64,000 bases of DNA, from positions 57,939,040 through 58,003,039 of the forward strand of contig CM042145.1 in assembly GCA_023376005.1 (NCBI GenBank), read 5' to 3'. Below, in pieces: positions 52,554 to 54,929 of this stretch (positions are counted from its first letter, which is position 1; every line of letters starts with the position of its first letter). The DNA is from Doryteuthis pealeii. Taxonomy: Eukaryota; Mollusca; Cephalopoda; Myopsida; Loliginidae. The notes beneath the pieces are model-generated. The model was not told where the DNA came from. It did not search any database and saw only the letters and a list, made by a program, of their open reading frames with translations. Position numbers and translations under genes: made by a program.

Positions 52554-54231
52554 AAATAATAAAAATGCCTAACCACTGAGTGAAAATGAAAGAAAGTGAA
52601 AAGATAAGCAAATACTTAGACCTTGCCAGAGAACTGAGTAAACTGTGGAACATAAAGGTGAAGGTTGTATCAATTGTAATTGGTGCCCTTCGATGGTCCC
52701 CAAAGCTCTGGAAAAGAATTTGGGTGAATTGGAACTCAGAGGAAGAATCAAGACAATCCAAACTACGGTACTGGTAAGATCGGCTCAAATACTCAGAAGA
52801 GTCCTGGAGACCTGAGGAGACTTGCTGTCACTCAGCCTCCAGTGAACCAGCAGCTATGGAAGGTGTGAAAACCTCATAATAATCCCAACTCTTAGTGAAA
52901 ATTGTTCAATAAAAGATCCCGTTGATTGTCATAGTTGAAACTTACAGTGTATCTTTTCTCTTGTTTCCAGATCCGTTTGTAAAGGTCTATTTGCTACAAA
53001 ATGGAAAGAAAGTGAATAAAAAACGCACCACAGTGAAACGAGGAGAAAGGAACCCTATTTTTAATGAAGCAATGATATTCTCTGTTCCAGCATCTGCGCT
53101 CTCGGTAAGATATTTGCTTCTTTCTGGTTTTCTGGAAATTTCATATTCAATTAATGTTTTTAATTGATGAGTAATTGTTATTGTAACTATTATTAGCAAA
53201 TGTATTTCTATTGACCATACTATACATGTTTTGGTTATCTGAACATTCGCTACATAAATGAGAGTAACCTCCCCTTGTTTCTTTCACTTTGAGGAAGCCA
53301 TGTGTTTTGGTCGGCCATTTTCATTTCACCATAAATATACACTGAAAATACAAATTTATTTGAATCAATACAACTGCATGTTTTAACACAAAAATATCAT
53401 AAAATGTGTTCTTAATTGTGCTTGCACATTATTTAAAATGAGCTTAATTGTTATTAAGAACAGATTTTATGATATTTTTGCAGTTGTATTGATTCAAACA
53501 AATTTGTATTTTCAGTGTAGATTTACGGTGAAATGAAAATGGCCGACCAAAACATAACAACTTCCTCAAAGTGAAAGAAACAAGTGGAGGTTACTCTCAT
53601 TTATGTAGCTAATGTTCAGATTACCAATGTTTTTTTTTTACTCTTGCTATTGGGTAAATACATACAATTATATGTATTTACCTAATGCAACAAAAAGTCC
53701 GTTTTTAATTATTTTTTCCTTTTCTTCTTTTATGTTTGTATTTGTTTCATAATACTTCATTTTTACATCATACTTACTGTCTTGAGTTTTCTTTGTATTA
53801 TTTTTATTTCATTGTTTGATATTCTTTTGTTACTGTTTGCTTAAAATATTGGCCAATATCTTTGCACAAGTGAGAAGACAGAATAGTAAGATATATCAAT
53901 TGAATCAATCACCATTGATTCAATCATTTTGGATCACAACTAAAACCAATCATTCTTTTCATATTATCTCCTATTACTATATATTACATAAAATAATCAC
54001 GATTAATATTCATTGATTCCTTTTTATTCTATTAAGTTATATTTATTTCTTCTATTACAGACGGTCCAACTCCGTATCACAGTTGCTGAACTAATGACTA
54101 ACAACCGTACACCGTCGCTTGGTCACGTGATAGTAGGCAATAACACATCAGGGACTGAACTCTCGCATTGGAACCAAATGATGACCTCTCTTCGAAAACC
54201 TGTTGCCATGTGGCATAATCTTCGAAAATAA
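13104..54231 (+). CDS. SYT12: Synaptotagmin-12-like gene, 8 coding exons, 410 aa
   Basis: Joined coding exons 13104-13271, 29056-29218, 35908-36043, 47507-47633, 50745-50957, 52161-52281, 52971-53104 and 54061-54231 give 1233 nt with no internal stop and consistent phases; every intron is GT-AG. The protein has a short N-terminus, a transmembrane helix at about residues 6-26, a linker rich in S/P/E, C2A at about 145-268 and C2B at about 273-406. C2B contains LSYLPTAERL, DPFVKVYLLQ, FNEAMIFSVP and the ending HWNQM..LRKPVAMWH, which are hallmarks of Syt12; length fits (vertebrate Syt12 is about 420 aa). Compared with Syt1, C2A ligand positions read Q175, D181, S232, D234, K240 and C2B positions read E304, D310, E364, M366, P372, so Ca2+ binding is unlikely. 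The family is a vesicle membrane protein acting in exocytosis and synaptic modulation; that role is known for the family, not shown here. No neighbouring gene is visible. Confidence 0.95.
13427..13463. repeat. (TA)n microsatellite
   Basis: TA tract flanking a TA-targeting mariner-type element. Confidence 0.9.
13459..13938. mobile_element. Mariner-type MITE cluster forming a large palindrome
   Basis: The end motif ATACAAGGTGTGTCAAAAA appears in both orientations at 13460-13517, 13582-13606, 13672-13750, 13795-13815 and 13883-13938. The outer 130-150 bp at each side are inverted copies that include TTTCTATCTTG.TAA.TACAGC. Flanked by (TA)n on both sides. The TIR resembles the end of the mariner remnant at 40555-40960. 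Confidence 0.85.
13936..13992. repeat. (TA)n microsatellite
   Basis: About 25 TA units on the right side of the mariner-type cluster. Confidence 0.92.
14392..14676 (-). repeat. tRNA-SINE family A, near full length
   Basis: The reverse copy ends with the head ATGCCACACGCCTCCA (reverse of TGGAGGCGTGTGGCAT) and begins with the tail ACCAACCCCTCTACATGAG. Confidence 0.88.
14722..15480. mobile_element. Candidate non-autonomous DNA element carrying a foldback arm
   Basis: The left end ATTATTTACGTAAAAGATGC and the reverse of the right end (ATTCTTGTGTATAATGCACA) look like diverged inverted termini. 14876-15205 is homologous to the right arm of the giant palindrome at 41576-42197 (GTTTCAAG..A.AGCACT, CAAATGAACGGCTTTCAA, TCTATAAGTTTAAATGGTGG). 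Confidence 0.5.
15490..15965. repeat. Three direct repeats of about 80 bp
   Basis: Blocks at about 15505, 15655 and 15888 share ATTCATTGA..CCAAA and CAATTTTAAGAATTGGCAGA, then GATTTGAGCACTTTAATCAC. The first and last are nearly identical, the middle one diverged. Confidence 0.75.
16014..16268. mobile_element. Foldback MITE family G, copy 1
   Basis: Starts TGGTTAAATCAAACTTAACA and ends AAATTCGATTTAACCA, with the CTAAATTCCACCATCATATG block after the left end. The inner region (GAAATTTTCAGGGTTGATAT) is shared with 20190-20479 and 38548-38868. Confidence 0.75.
16746..17015 (+). repeat. tRNA-SINE family B, full length
   Basis: The head carries a clear A box TAGCTCAGTCGGTAGAGTG and B box GGTTCGATACC, i.e. 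a tRNA-like 5' end. The body has GAGTAGCACAGGGATATGTG, GTAAAGTAAGGAGCTGATGG and CTAGTGCTAGTGAAAAGGGG. It ends GCCCCGACGACTTTTT. Not a functional tRNA gene: no closing acceptor stem. Confidence 0.88.
17292..17330 (-). mobile_element. Helitron-like 3' terminus
   Basis: The reverse strand reads TACCCAGGCATTGCCGGGTA (hairpin), a few bases, then CTAG followed by T. That is the Helitron layout of subterminal hairpin plus CTRR next to a T. The 5' end was not found. Confidence 0.5.
17636..17785 (-). repeat. SINE family A, 5' portion
   Basis: Reverse copy covering the head and the GGGAAA.GTATGAA block only; diverged. Confidence 0.7.
18655..19075. repeat. SINE family F, inverted compound
   Basis: 18660-18915 is a reverse copy (GCCCTCTGACCTTCTTCAAG to the tRNA-like head). 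18920-19040 is a forward tail (GAAGGCTGGAAGGCACATCA, AACAATAAAGATGACGACAA). Same arrangement as at 31745, 36525 and 54930. Confidence 0.75.
19570..20065 (+). mobile_element. LINE 3' ORF fragment
   Basis: Forward remnant of the RTE-like LINE C-terminus: TACTGTATGGCTGCATTAAT (LLYGC-type motif), then GTGGATGTTGCTGGAGAAAT and GAGGACCTGCCAGGAATGAT (EDLPGM motif). Stops and frameshifts throughout. Confidence 0.7.
20190..20479. mobile_element. Foldback MITE family G, copy 2
   Basis: AATTCTACCATCGTATGTCA at the left pairs with TGACATATGATGGTGGAATT at the right; the right end is ACGTTCGATTTAACCC. The interior includes GTTCAAAGTTAACTGACCTG. Confidence 0.8.
20935..21415 (-). repeat. SINE family A interrupted by about 320 bp of unknown DNA
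   Basis: 20935-20975 (TTTCTAGACTGGTTGCC) and 21295-21415 (ACCAAGGTTAATGAGCCCAG) are adjacent parts of one reverse family A copy. The intervening 20976-21294 matches nothing else here. Confidence 0.75.
21420..22730. other. AT-rich intronic DNA, no gene recognised
   Basis: Includes a T-rich stretch at 22330-22550 whose 130-residue frame is all F/L/I low complexity and is not credible as protein. Confidence 0.6.
22735..22912 (+). repeat. Diverged SINE A head and left half of LTR host repeat
   Basis: 22735-22850 resembles a family A head (GACCCGAGATCAAATGCTGG). 22868-22912 (GGATCAGAGTTTTATCATCT, CTGATAGGGTC) matches the reverse strand of 63140-63185, the uninterrupted copy of the repeat hit by the LTR. 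Confidence 0.7.
22914..24583 (-). mobile_element. Solo LTR, 1670 bp, GC-rich, TSD GGAG
   Basis: Termini are TGTC at 22914 and GACA ending at 24583, the short TG..CA inverted ends of an LTR, flanked by GGAG at 22910-22913 and 24584-24587. The related copy at 63060-63200 is uninterrupted with a single GGAG, showing the pre-insertion state. The reverse strand carries AATAAAGATTTCTG about 120 bp before its 3' end, so transcription would be on minus. Base composition is far more GC- and CpG-rich than the surroundings. 23330-23550 contains two diverged copies of a roughly 110-bp module. No gag or pol; ORFs of 106-148 codons inside are not recognisable proteins. Confidence 0.78.
24584..24690 (+). 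repeat. Right half of LTR host repeat
   Basis: GGAGTATGATGTTGAAAGAC, AAACTTCTCAGTGACCCATG and AGGAGCATATATTTAAAG match the reverse strand of 63060-63125. A short family A fragment follows to 24745. Confidence 0.8.
25000..25230 (+). repeat. Interspersed repeat family J, copy 2
   Basis: Homologous to 11995-12250 over AAATATCTCCCTGGCCAATA, CTAGACACAGTCAAGGCC and TCGGAAGTGGGTCCTTTTT. It is truncated by a mariner-type MITE at about 25232. Confidence 0.7.
25232..25295. mobile_element. Mariner-type MITE, short palindromic copy
   Basis: ATACAAGGTGTGTCAAAAA at the left and TTTTTTGACACACCTTGTGT at the right, the same end motif as at 13459-13938. Confidence 0.8.
25305..25545 (-). repeat. tRNA-SINE family A
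   Basis: Reverse copy: ACTGCTCCACATGAGTAGGA at the start, GTCCTGGATTTGAACTTGGG near the end; slightly truncated head. Confidence 0.82.
25565..25845 (-). repeat. tRNA-like SINE heads (family B and relative)
   Basis: 25720-25840 is a reverse family B 5' portion (GCTGTGCTACTCATGCACTG, GGTATCAAAC-like B box, GCTCTACCGACTGA). 25570-25630 is a second tRNA-like head (GCAGATGCTCTACCAACTGA). Confidence 0.6.
25845..26155 (+). repeat. SINE family D, copy 2
   Basis: Shares TGGGAAAGGTATGAACCAC, GTTCTTCTACAAGGATGGCT and TTGATATGTCATTAAGCAAA with 10815-11038. Confidence 0.65.
26220..26420 (+). repeat. SINE family B, diverged
   Basis: Body GTAAAGTAAGGAGCTGATGG, TCTCAGATGCTAAAATAATC and CTAGTGCTAGTGAAAAGGAG, ending CACCCCGACGACTTTACTTT; head decayed. 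Confidence 0.8.
27051..27598. mobile_element. Large foldback, arms about 175-260 bp
   Basis: 27051-27315 pairs with 27424-27598: TATCAGCAGAATAAA with TTTATTCTGCTGATAA, GAAGGCTATCACAATGCAAG with its complement at 27492-27511, and TAGTCCATTTAATTTTGTGT with ACACAAAATTAAATGGACTA. The left arm holds an extra segment of about 105 bp. A direct copy of the GAAGGCTATC block also sits at 27027. Confidence 0.85.
27818..28118 (+). repeat. tRNA-SINE family A, near full length
   Basis: Head GTGGTGTAATGGTTATCATC and GAGTTCAAATCTTG, body GGGTAAATAGTAGGACAGAC, tail TGCAGAGGGGTTGGTTAAAT. Confidence 0.88.
28380..28450. repeat. AT-rich palindromic microsatellite
   Basis: TATATAAATAGCTATA occurs repeatedly, giving a self-complementary AT tract. 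Confidence 0.7.
28570..29025 (-). mobile_element. LINE 3' end (type 2)
   Basis: The reverse strand encodes fragments such as EKAME..VKA.PIVVGAL, LARE..KLW and IRGRIET with frame breaks: the C-terminus of an R2/R4-like non-LTR element common in invertebrates (clade tentative). It ends just before the acceptor of Syt12 exon 2. Confidence 0.65.
29056..29218 (+). CDS. SYT12: Syt12 coding exon 2 (linker)
   Basis: Acceptor TTTCTTTCAG| at 29055 and donor ATGG|GTAAGT at 29219. It encodes residues 57-110 plus the first base of codon 111. The product is polar and probably disordered: acidic at first, then a Pro/Ser/Thr-rich tail (REEPSPTGSPTSLPST) with several Ser/Thr-Pro sites. A reverse-strand LINE remnant ends only about 40-60 bp upstream of the acceptor. 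Confidence 0.9.
29390..29720 (+). repeat. Repeat family J, diverged copy
   Basis: GCACATGCTCAGAGGGCTCT, TCTGGGAGATTGTTACATTT and TTAATCCCCACATGTCTCC match the family J 3' part. Confidence 0.5.
29905..30620 (+). mobile_element. LINE C-terminal fragment split by a Tc1-like MITE
   Basis: 29905-30069 (ACTACTGTATGGCTGCACTA, AAGCTGGATGGGAACTGTAC) and 30397-30620 (AACCATCTGGGTGAAATGAA, GGACACACCAGTGTGGG) are consecutive parts of the LINE seen at 19570. The MITE at 30070-30396 interrupts them exactly at a TA. Confidence 0.75.
30070..30396. mobile_element. Tc1/mariner-type MITE, 327 bp, TA target duplication
   Basis: Left end CAGTG..GGGAATAAGTATTTCAT, CCCCTGCTGATTTTCTGAG. The reverse of the right end is CAGTGGCAAAAATAAGTATT, then TCATTCCCTGGTGATTTTCT. 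TA flanks both sides (30068-30069, 30397-30398). A (TG)n/(G)n expansion sits in the left TIR. No transposase. Confidence 0.85.
30838..31064 (-). repeat. tRNA-SINE family B
   Basis: Reverse copy. TTTCACTAGCACTAGACCAA and GTGCTACTCATATGCTGAGT mark the body, and GGTATTAAACCAGGATCC is the decayed B box. Confidence 0.82.
31155..31372 (+). repeat. 5S rRNA-derived SINE, copy 3
   Basis: CTATGGTCAAGTCCCACTGA, CACCAAAGTTGAGCAGTGAT, CAATACTTAATTGGTTGACC and AGCAGGTACTGTGGGCAA follow 5S rRNA order. The tail TTAGGCATTAAATGACCCAA, TTGATATACTGTAAAAC is the shared 3' module. Confidence 0.85.
31380..31612 (-). repeat. SINE family E plus a shared-tail fragment
   Basis: 31380-31510 reverse copy (CAGATCTATTTGACCCATAG, AGTGGACCTGGGAGTAATGG). 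31545-31612 is a plus-strand piece ending TTGATATGCCATTAAAATCC. Confidence 0.65.
31745..32035. repeat. SINE family F inverted pair, hairpin of about 78 bp
   Basis: 31768-31840 (GGACTGTTGTCCTCATCTTT, GGTATGTAAAATCACAATGT) is mirrored by 31920-32000 (TTGTGATTTTGCATACCA, AGATGAGGATAACAGTC). It gives spurious ORFs on both strands. Confidence 0.8.
32344..32606 (-). repeat. tRNA-SINE family A, variant-tail subtype
   Basis: Begins with TGAAATAGATCACTAAGTAG and GCCTATTCTAGTAGTGACCA, the reverse of the unusual tail at 10625-10675, then a standard family A body and head. Confidence 0.85.
32930..33745 (+). repeat. Repeat family H: duplicated 290-bp unit plus tail
   Basis: 32932-33226 and 33227-33480 are diverged tandem copies (GGTTCAGCTAGTATCTAA, GGCCATGGGTGG, CTTTGGCCCTTACTTGGG). 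The 3' portion has ATATATGTGCTAGAAGGTGG and ends GGGTTGATATGCCATTAAAA. Confidence 0.7.
33757..34205. other. Unclassified less AT-rich segment
   Basis: Sequence unlike its surroundings (GAGGCCGAAAGGATTTGAAA, GTGCCCCTGGTGGGCATCAT); possibly a decayed solo LTR, but no termini or duplication could be fixed. No ORF recognised. Confidence 0.3.
34206..34830. other. Unclassified insert with 28-bp direct repeats
   Basis: AGTATCCAGATAGTTCAATA at 34481 recurs as AGTATCCAGATAATTCAATA at 34742, each followed by ACTTTCAC. The 34206 end (GGGTGAGTCAAAAGATTTTG) resembles a mariner-type terminus. Confidence 0.4.
34869..35102 (-). pseudogene. Open 77-codon fragment, possibly retroelement-derived
   Basis: Reverse frame includes NTMKPRGPVESSGKKALAHQ and VVENFFRTLDFTVTGDAV. 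Balanced composition unlike random AT-rich ORFs, but I do not recognise the family and no splice context supports a host exon. Confidence 0.3.
35908..36043 (+). CDS. SYT12: Syt12 coding exon 3 (linker to start of C2A)
   Basis: The acceptor is a long T tract ending CCAG at 35907; the donor is ACAA|GTGAGT at 36044. Encodes residues 111-155 and two bases of codon 156. The sequence RRAESCESVASDCSVFD resembles the Ser-rich RKSQSADSLNS-type stretch ahead of C2A in vertebrate Syt12, and GQLEFAVEYD is the first beta strand of C2A (GQVEVSMEYD in vertebrates). Confidence 0.92.
36110..36515 (+). repeat. Repeat family H, copy 3, with shared 3' tail
   Basis: GGTCATGCAAAATATAACAG, CCATTACTTAGGCTAGATGG and ATTATATATGTGCTAGAAGG; ends AGGGTTGATATGCCATTAAA. 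Confidence 0.7.
36525..36770. repeat. SINE family F with inverted tail
   Basis: 36538-36580 (TTATTCGGACTATTGTCCTC, ATCTTCATTGCTATCTG) is the reverse complement of 36722-36765 (AACAATGAAGATGAGGACAA, TAGTCCGAATAA). A 21-bp tandem of the GAACTCGGGAACTTTCTTGT type lies between. Confidence 0.82.
36992..37225 (+). repeat. tRNA-SINE family B
   Basis: CTCAGTCAGTAGAGTGTCAG (A box) and GGTTTGATACCGG (B box), then GTAAAGTAAGGAGCTGATGG; ends CACCCCGACAACTTTACTTT. Confidence 0.85.
37505..37978. mobile_element. Foldback MITE with about 45-bp TIRs
   Basis: CTTTAAGTGACTAAATTCCT, CCATAAAATTGTACTT at the left pairs with AAGTACAATTTTATAGTAAG, AATTTAGTCACTTAAAG at the right. The inner sequence shares GAAAATTTCATTAAAATC with family G. 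Confidence 0.8.
38548..38868. mobile_element. Foldback MITE family G, copy 3
   Basis: GGACCAAAATTCCACAATTG at the left and CGATGGTGGAATTTAGGTCC at the right are inverted; a nested inner palindrome pairs GTCAGTTAACTTTGAACCAC with GTGGTTCAAAGTTAACTGAT. A long A tract sits at 38586-38610. Confidence 0.8.
38995..40495. mobile_element. Helitron-like element, both ends with hairpin plus CTAG
   Basis: The left end reads (reverse strand) CCTGGGTATTAGTGGGTA.. then CTAG|T at 39000. The right end (plus) reads GCCCAAAAGGTGC, ATATTTTTG, CTAG|T at 40493. The right-end hairpin and CTAG match those at 47315-47342. SINE family E (39700-39905) lies within. No Rep/helicase ORF. Confidence 0.5.
39700..39905 (-). 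repeat. SINE family E
   Basis: CAGATCTATTTGACCTATAG, GGGTTGACCTGGGAGTAATG and AACTCCAGAACTGGAGCC; reverse copy. Confidence 0.7.
40555..40960 (-). pseudogene. Mariner transposase remnant with one TIR
   Basis: The reverse frame at 40591-40806 reads VLHHYNVPAHTTLSIHEFLD, then LEQPPYSPNLVPCDFF, the catalytic-domain signature of mariner transposases (normally HDN..PAH and YSPDLAP.D). The second catalytic Asp is replaced by Tyr while the third (PCD) persists, so it is inactive. The amino half is missing; the TIR ATACAAGATATGTCAAAAAA lies directly upstream (40936-40960), implying internal deletion. Confidence 0.82.
41576..42197. mobile_element. Giant snap-back palindrome, arms about 275 and 340 bp
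   Basis: Arms run 41576-41850 and 41857-42197 with almost no loop. Paired blocks include TATATAAGGTGTGCT, CACCACTTAAATTTATAGAC, GAATCAACAGCCCGAATGTG, ACCAAGGAACAACCAAAGGA and GGACAAGCGCTCTTGCTTGA. The right arm carries extra copies of an AAGGA.CAACCAAAG module. The arm is homologous to 14876-15205. No transposase. Confidence 0.9.
42200..42780 (+). repeat. SINE family E followed by its AT-rich companion
   Basis: 42205-42410 carries GGTCCACTCAGACCCGGAGT and GGACAAATAGATCTGTTTGA. 42410-42780 repeats TTGAAA.CA.ATAATTG with intervening TATTAG, as beside other family E copies. Confidence 0.65.
42885..43123 (+). repeat. SINE family A with (TA)n/(TG)n tail
   Basis: TGGGAAAGGTATGCAAAACC through GTGGAGAGGTTGGTGTATAT; the microsatellite grows directly from the SINE 3' end. 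Confidence 0.82.
43523..43561. repeat. (AT)n microsatellite
   Basis: About 19 AT units; a shorter tract is at 43222-43245. Confidence 0.95.
43755..43900 (+). repeat. SINE family E
   Basis: CTCCAGTTCTGGAGCTGTGA, a C run at 43835, then ATCAAATAGATCTGTTTCAG. Confidence 0.6.
44022..44310 (+). repeat. tRNA-SINE family A, near full length
   Basis: Head GGGGTGTAATGATCATTGCT and GACCCAAGTTTAAATCCTGG; tail TACTTGTGTGGAGGAGTTGA. Confidence 0.85.
44586..44634. repeat. (GA)n microsatellite
   Basis: About 24 uninterrupted GA units. Confidence 0.97.
44640..46130. other. AT-rich intronic DNA, mostly unclassified
   Basis: Only a family A tail (45090-45166, GTTAAACTCTGCTTAAAAAA) and a possible reverse family J end (TGTGGGGATTAA at 45452) are recognisable. 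No exon candidates. Confidence 0.6.
46130..47342 (+). mobile_element. Helitron-like element carrying a GC-rich tandem dimer
   Basis: Ends at 47315-47342 with hairpin GCACTCGGAGGATGA-type, ATATATTTG, CTAG|T, as at 40493. TATAATGGAGA..TGT and TGTCTGTAA at 46165-46200 match 39955-40000, and GCATATTGATCTTAAAAATT matches a segment near 40235. The left boundary is uncertain. Confidence 0.45.
46319..46889 (+). repeat. GC-rich tandem dimer, period about 279 bp
   Basis: Unit 1 runs from 46319, unit 2 from 46598, and a third start CATATCTACAT at 46878 is cut short. Shared blocks: TTTCCACGTACCCCACTTGT, TTTATGTGGGACCACCCACA, AAAAATTGCGTC, CCCGTCGGCATTCCCCCTCA and GGATGGCCCCCTGGGATCAA. Much more GC-rich than its surroundings and full of short palindromes. 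A 138-codon ORF here is not a known protein. Confidence 0.85.
47507..47633 (+). CDS. SYT12: Syt12 coding exon 4 (C2A, loop 1)
   Basis: Acceptor CGTTTTCAG| at 47506 and donor GAAA|GTAAGT at 47634. Encodes residues 156-198, including strand 2 (ELVLSIIQAKDL) and Ca2+-binding loop 1. Aligned to Syt1, the first ligand Asp is Gln175 and the second is retained as Asp181 in SLDTYIRV. Confidence 0.93.
48160..49020 (-). mobile_element. Two LINE C-terminal fragments in tandem
   Basis: 48164-48470 and 48470-49015 each carry the reverse of the RTE-like LINE 3' ORF (GTCCCTGTCACTCATTGTTC, CTTGCTTCTCCAGCAGTGTC, AGTGCAGCCATACAGCAAC). The two copies have different 5' truncation points. Confidence 0.72.
49365..49605. 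mobile_element. Foldback, arms about 75 bp
   Basis: GTGGTTGAAAATAGAGGAAA, GGATATAACAACACAA, TTCAATTGATATTTC at 49370-49435 is mirrored at 49527-49600. Confidence 0.85.
49865..50470 (-). mobile_element. LINE 3' ORF fragment, best preserved copy
   Basis: The reverse strand reads RHAGHCWRTKDKLISSILLC, then a HGHANGGRPARTYIDQLC-type block and CCVEDLPGTMSD, preceded by a YGCTTW-type motif. This is the C-terminal end of an RTE/CFDP2-like retrotransposon RT. Frameshifted and 5' truncated. Confidence 0.78.
50745..50957 (+). CDS. SYT12: Syt12 coding exon 5 (C2A core and loop 3)
   Basis: Acceptor AATCTCAG| at 50744 and donor GACGAG|GTTTGT at 50958; 71 codons, phase 0 at both ends (residues 199-269). 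Contains VYKERFLFNV and loop 3 VFSVDKYARHKVIG, where Syt1 has three ligand Asp residues and only Asp234 remains. It ends with the C2A terminal MWLNLRDLDE. Confidence 0.95.
51190..51425. repeat. SINE A fragment fused to SINE F tail
   Basis: 51190-51298 is a reverse family A 3' part (AACCCCTCCACAACAAGCAG). It switches at about 51299 to a plus family F tail (GACAAGAAACACCTAAAGAA, AACGATAAAGATTATGACAA). Confidence 0.75.
52161..52281 (+). CDS. SYT12: Syt12 coding exon 6 (start of C2B)
   Basis: Acceptor TCTGTTACAG| at 52160 and donor GGAG|GTCAGT at 52282. Encodes residues 270-309 and the first base of codon 310. Carries the C2B opening YGDIMFSLSYLPTAERLT and VVVKARNLQW. Loop 1 ENKDSGDP has Glu304 for the first ligand Asp. 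Confidence 0.96.
52518..52890 (+). mobile_element. LINE type 2 C-terminal fragment after a (TAA)n tract
   Basis: (AAT)n at 52518-52551, then a frame with KMKESEKISKYLDLARELSK and VVSIVIGALRWSPK. A 3' part reads GTCCTGGAGACCTGAGGAGA and GGTGTGAAAACCTCATAATA. Lies in the intron just before Syt12 exon 7. Confidence 0.72.
52971..53104 (+). CDS. SYT12: Syt12 coding exon 7 (C2B polybasic strand)
   Basis: Acceptor CTTGTTTCCAG| at 52970 and donor CTCG|GTAAGA at 53105. Encodes residues 310-354: DPFVKVYLLQNGKK, then a polybasic stretch KKVNKKRTTVKR (322-333, the usual phosphoinositide- and AP2-binding face of C2B in this family), then NPIFNEAMIFSVPA. A long inverted repeat lies 126 bp downstream in the intron. 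Confidence 0.97.
53231..53627. mobile_element. Long foldback in Syt12 intron 7, arms about 175 bp
   Basis: 53231-53418 is reverse-complementary to 53455-53627 over nearly its whole length: ATAAATGAGAGTAACCTCC, CTTTCACTTTGAGGAAG, GGTCGGCCATTTTCATTTCA, CACTGAAAATACAAATTT and AATATCATAAAATGTGTTCT each recur inverted. Loop about 35 bp. Between exons 7 and 8. Confidence 0.92.
54061..54231 (+). CDS. SYT12: Syt12 coding exon 8 (C2B end, stop codon)
   Basis: Acceptor TTCTATTACAG| at 54060; 56 codons plus TAA at 54229-54231. Encodes residues 355-410. Loop 3 reads VAELMTNNRTPSLG, without the ligand Asp triad, followed by GHVIVG and the C-terminal HWNQM...KPVAMWHNLRK signature. The 3'UTR starts directly in a T-rich tandem array; no convincing poly(A) signal was located. 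Confidence 0.96.
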   Translation, partial: TVQLRITVAELMTNNRTPSLGHVIVGNNTSGTELSHWNQMMTSLRKPVAMWHNLRK

Positions 54232-54239
54232 CTATTTTT

Positions 54240-54730
54240 CTTTTCTTTTTTTTTTTTTTTCCAGTTGAAATATCGGGATATTGGAAAGATCTTCTTTTTT
54301 TTTTTTTTCCAGTTGAAATATCGGGATATTGGAAGATCTTCTTTTTTTTTTTTTTTTCCAGTTGAAATATCGGGATATTGGAAAGATCTTTTTTTTTTTC
54401 TTTCCAGTTGAAATATCGGGATATTGGAAAGATCTTCTTTTTTTTTTTTCCAGTTGAAATATCGGGATATTGGAAAGATCTTTTTTTTTTTTTCTTTCCA
54501 GTTGAAATATCGGGATATTGGAAAGATCTTTTTTTTTTTTTCCAGTTGAAATATCGGGATATTGGAAAGATATTTTTTTTTTTTCTTTCCAGTTGAAATA
54601 TCGGGATATTGGAAAGATCTTTTTTTTTTTTTTTCCAGTTGAAATATCGGGATATTGGAAAGATCTTTTTTTTTTTTTCTTTCCAGTTGAAATATCGGGA
54701 TATTGGAAAGATTTTTTTTTTTTTCTTACT
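54240..54730 (+). repeat. 46-bp tandem array, about 10 copies, in the 3'UTR
   Basis: Each unit is a T tract of 10-18, then CCAGTTGAAATATCGGGATA and TTGGAAAGAT. AATATC-GG-GATATT is a perfect inverted repeat in every unit, and each T tract ends in CCAG like a splice acceptor. It starts 9 bases after the stop codon. Copies are nearly identical except for T-tract length. Confidence 0.95.
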
Positions 54731-54929
54731 TGTGCCTGTAAATTTTTTTTTTCTTTTTCTTTTTTTTTTCTCATCCTCTTGTAAATTATAATAACCTATA
54801 ATTCTGACTGAAATTTTGAGTTGGACTCAAAGAAAAAACGATTAGAATATCATAAGGTTAAACAATCAAGAAAAAAATTAGACTGCCATTCTGTCATCTC
54901 CTCAGATAACTGGACGATTTTTTTATTTT

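Noticed and set aside
52922..52970. Extension of exon 7 upstream into the open frame
   Set aside because: Family alignment and phase require the acceptor at 52970; the extension is intronic pyrimidine-rich sequence.
54232..54774. 180-codon minus-strand ORF of K-rich repeats
   Set aside because: It is the translation of the 46-bp T-rich tandem array; no start context, homology or codon bias, and three other frames are equally open.
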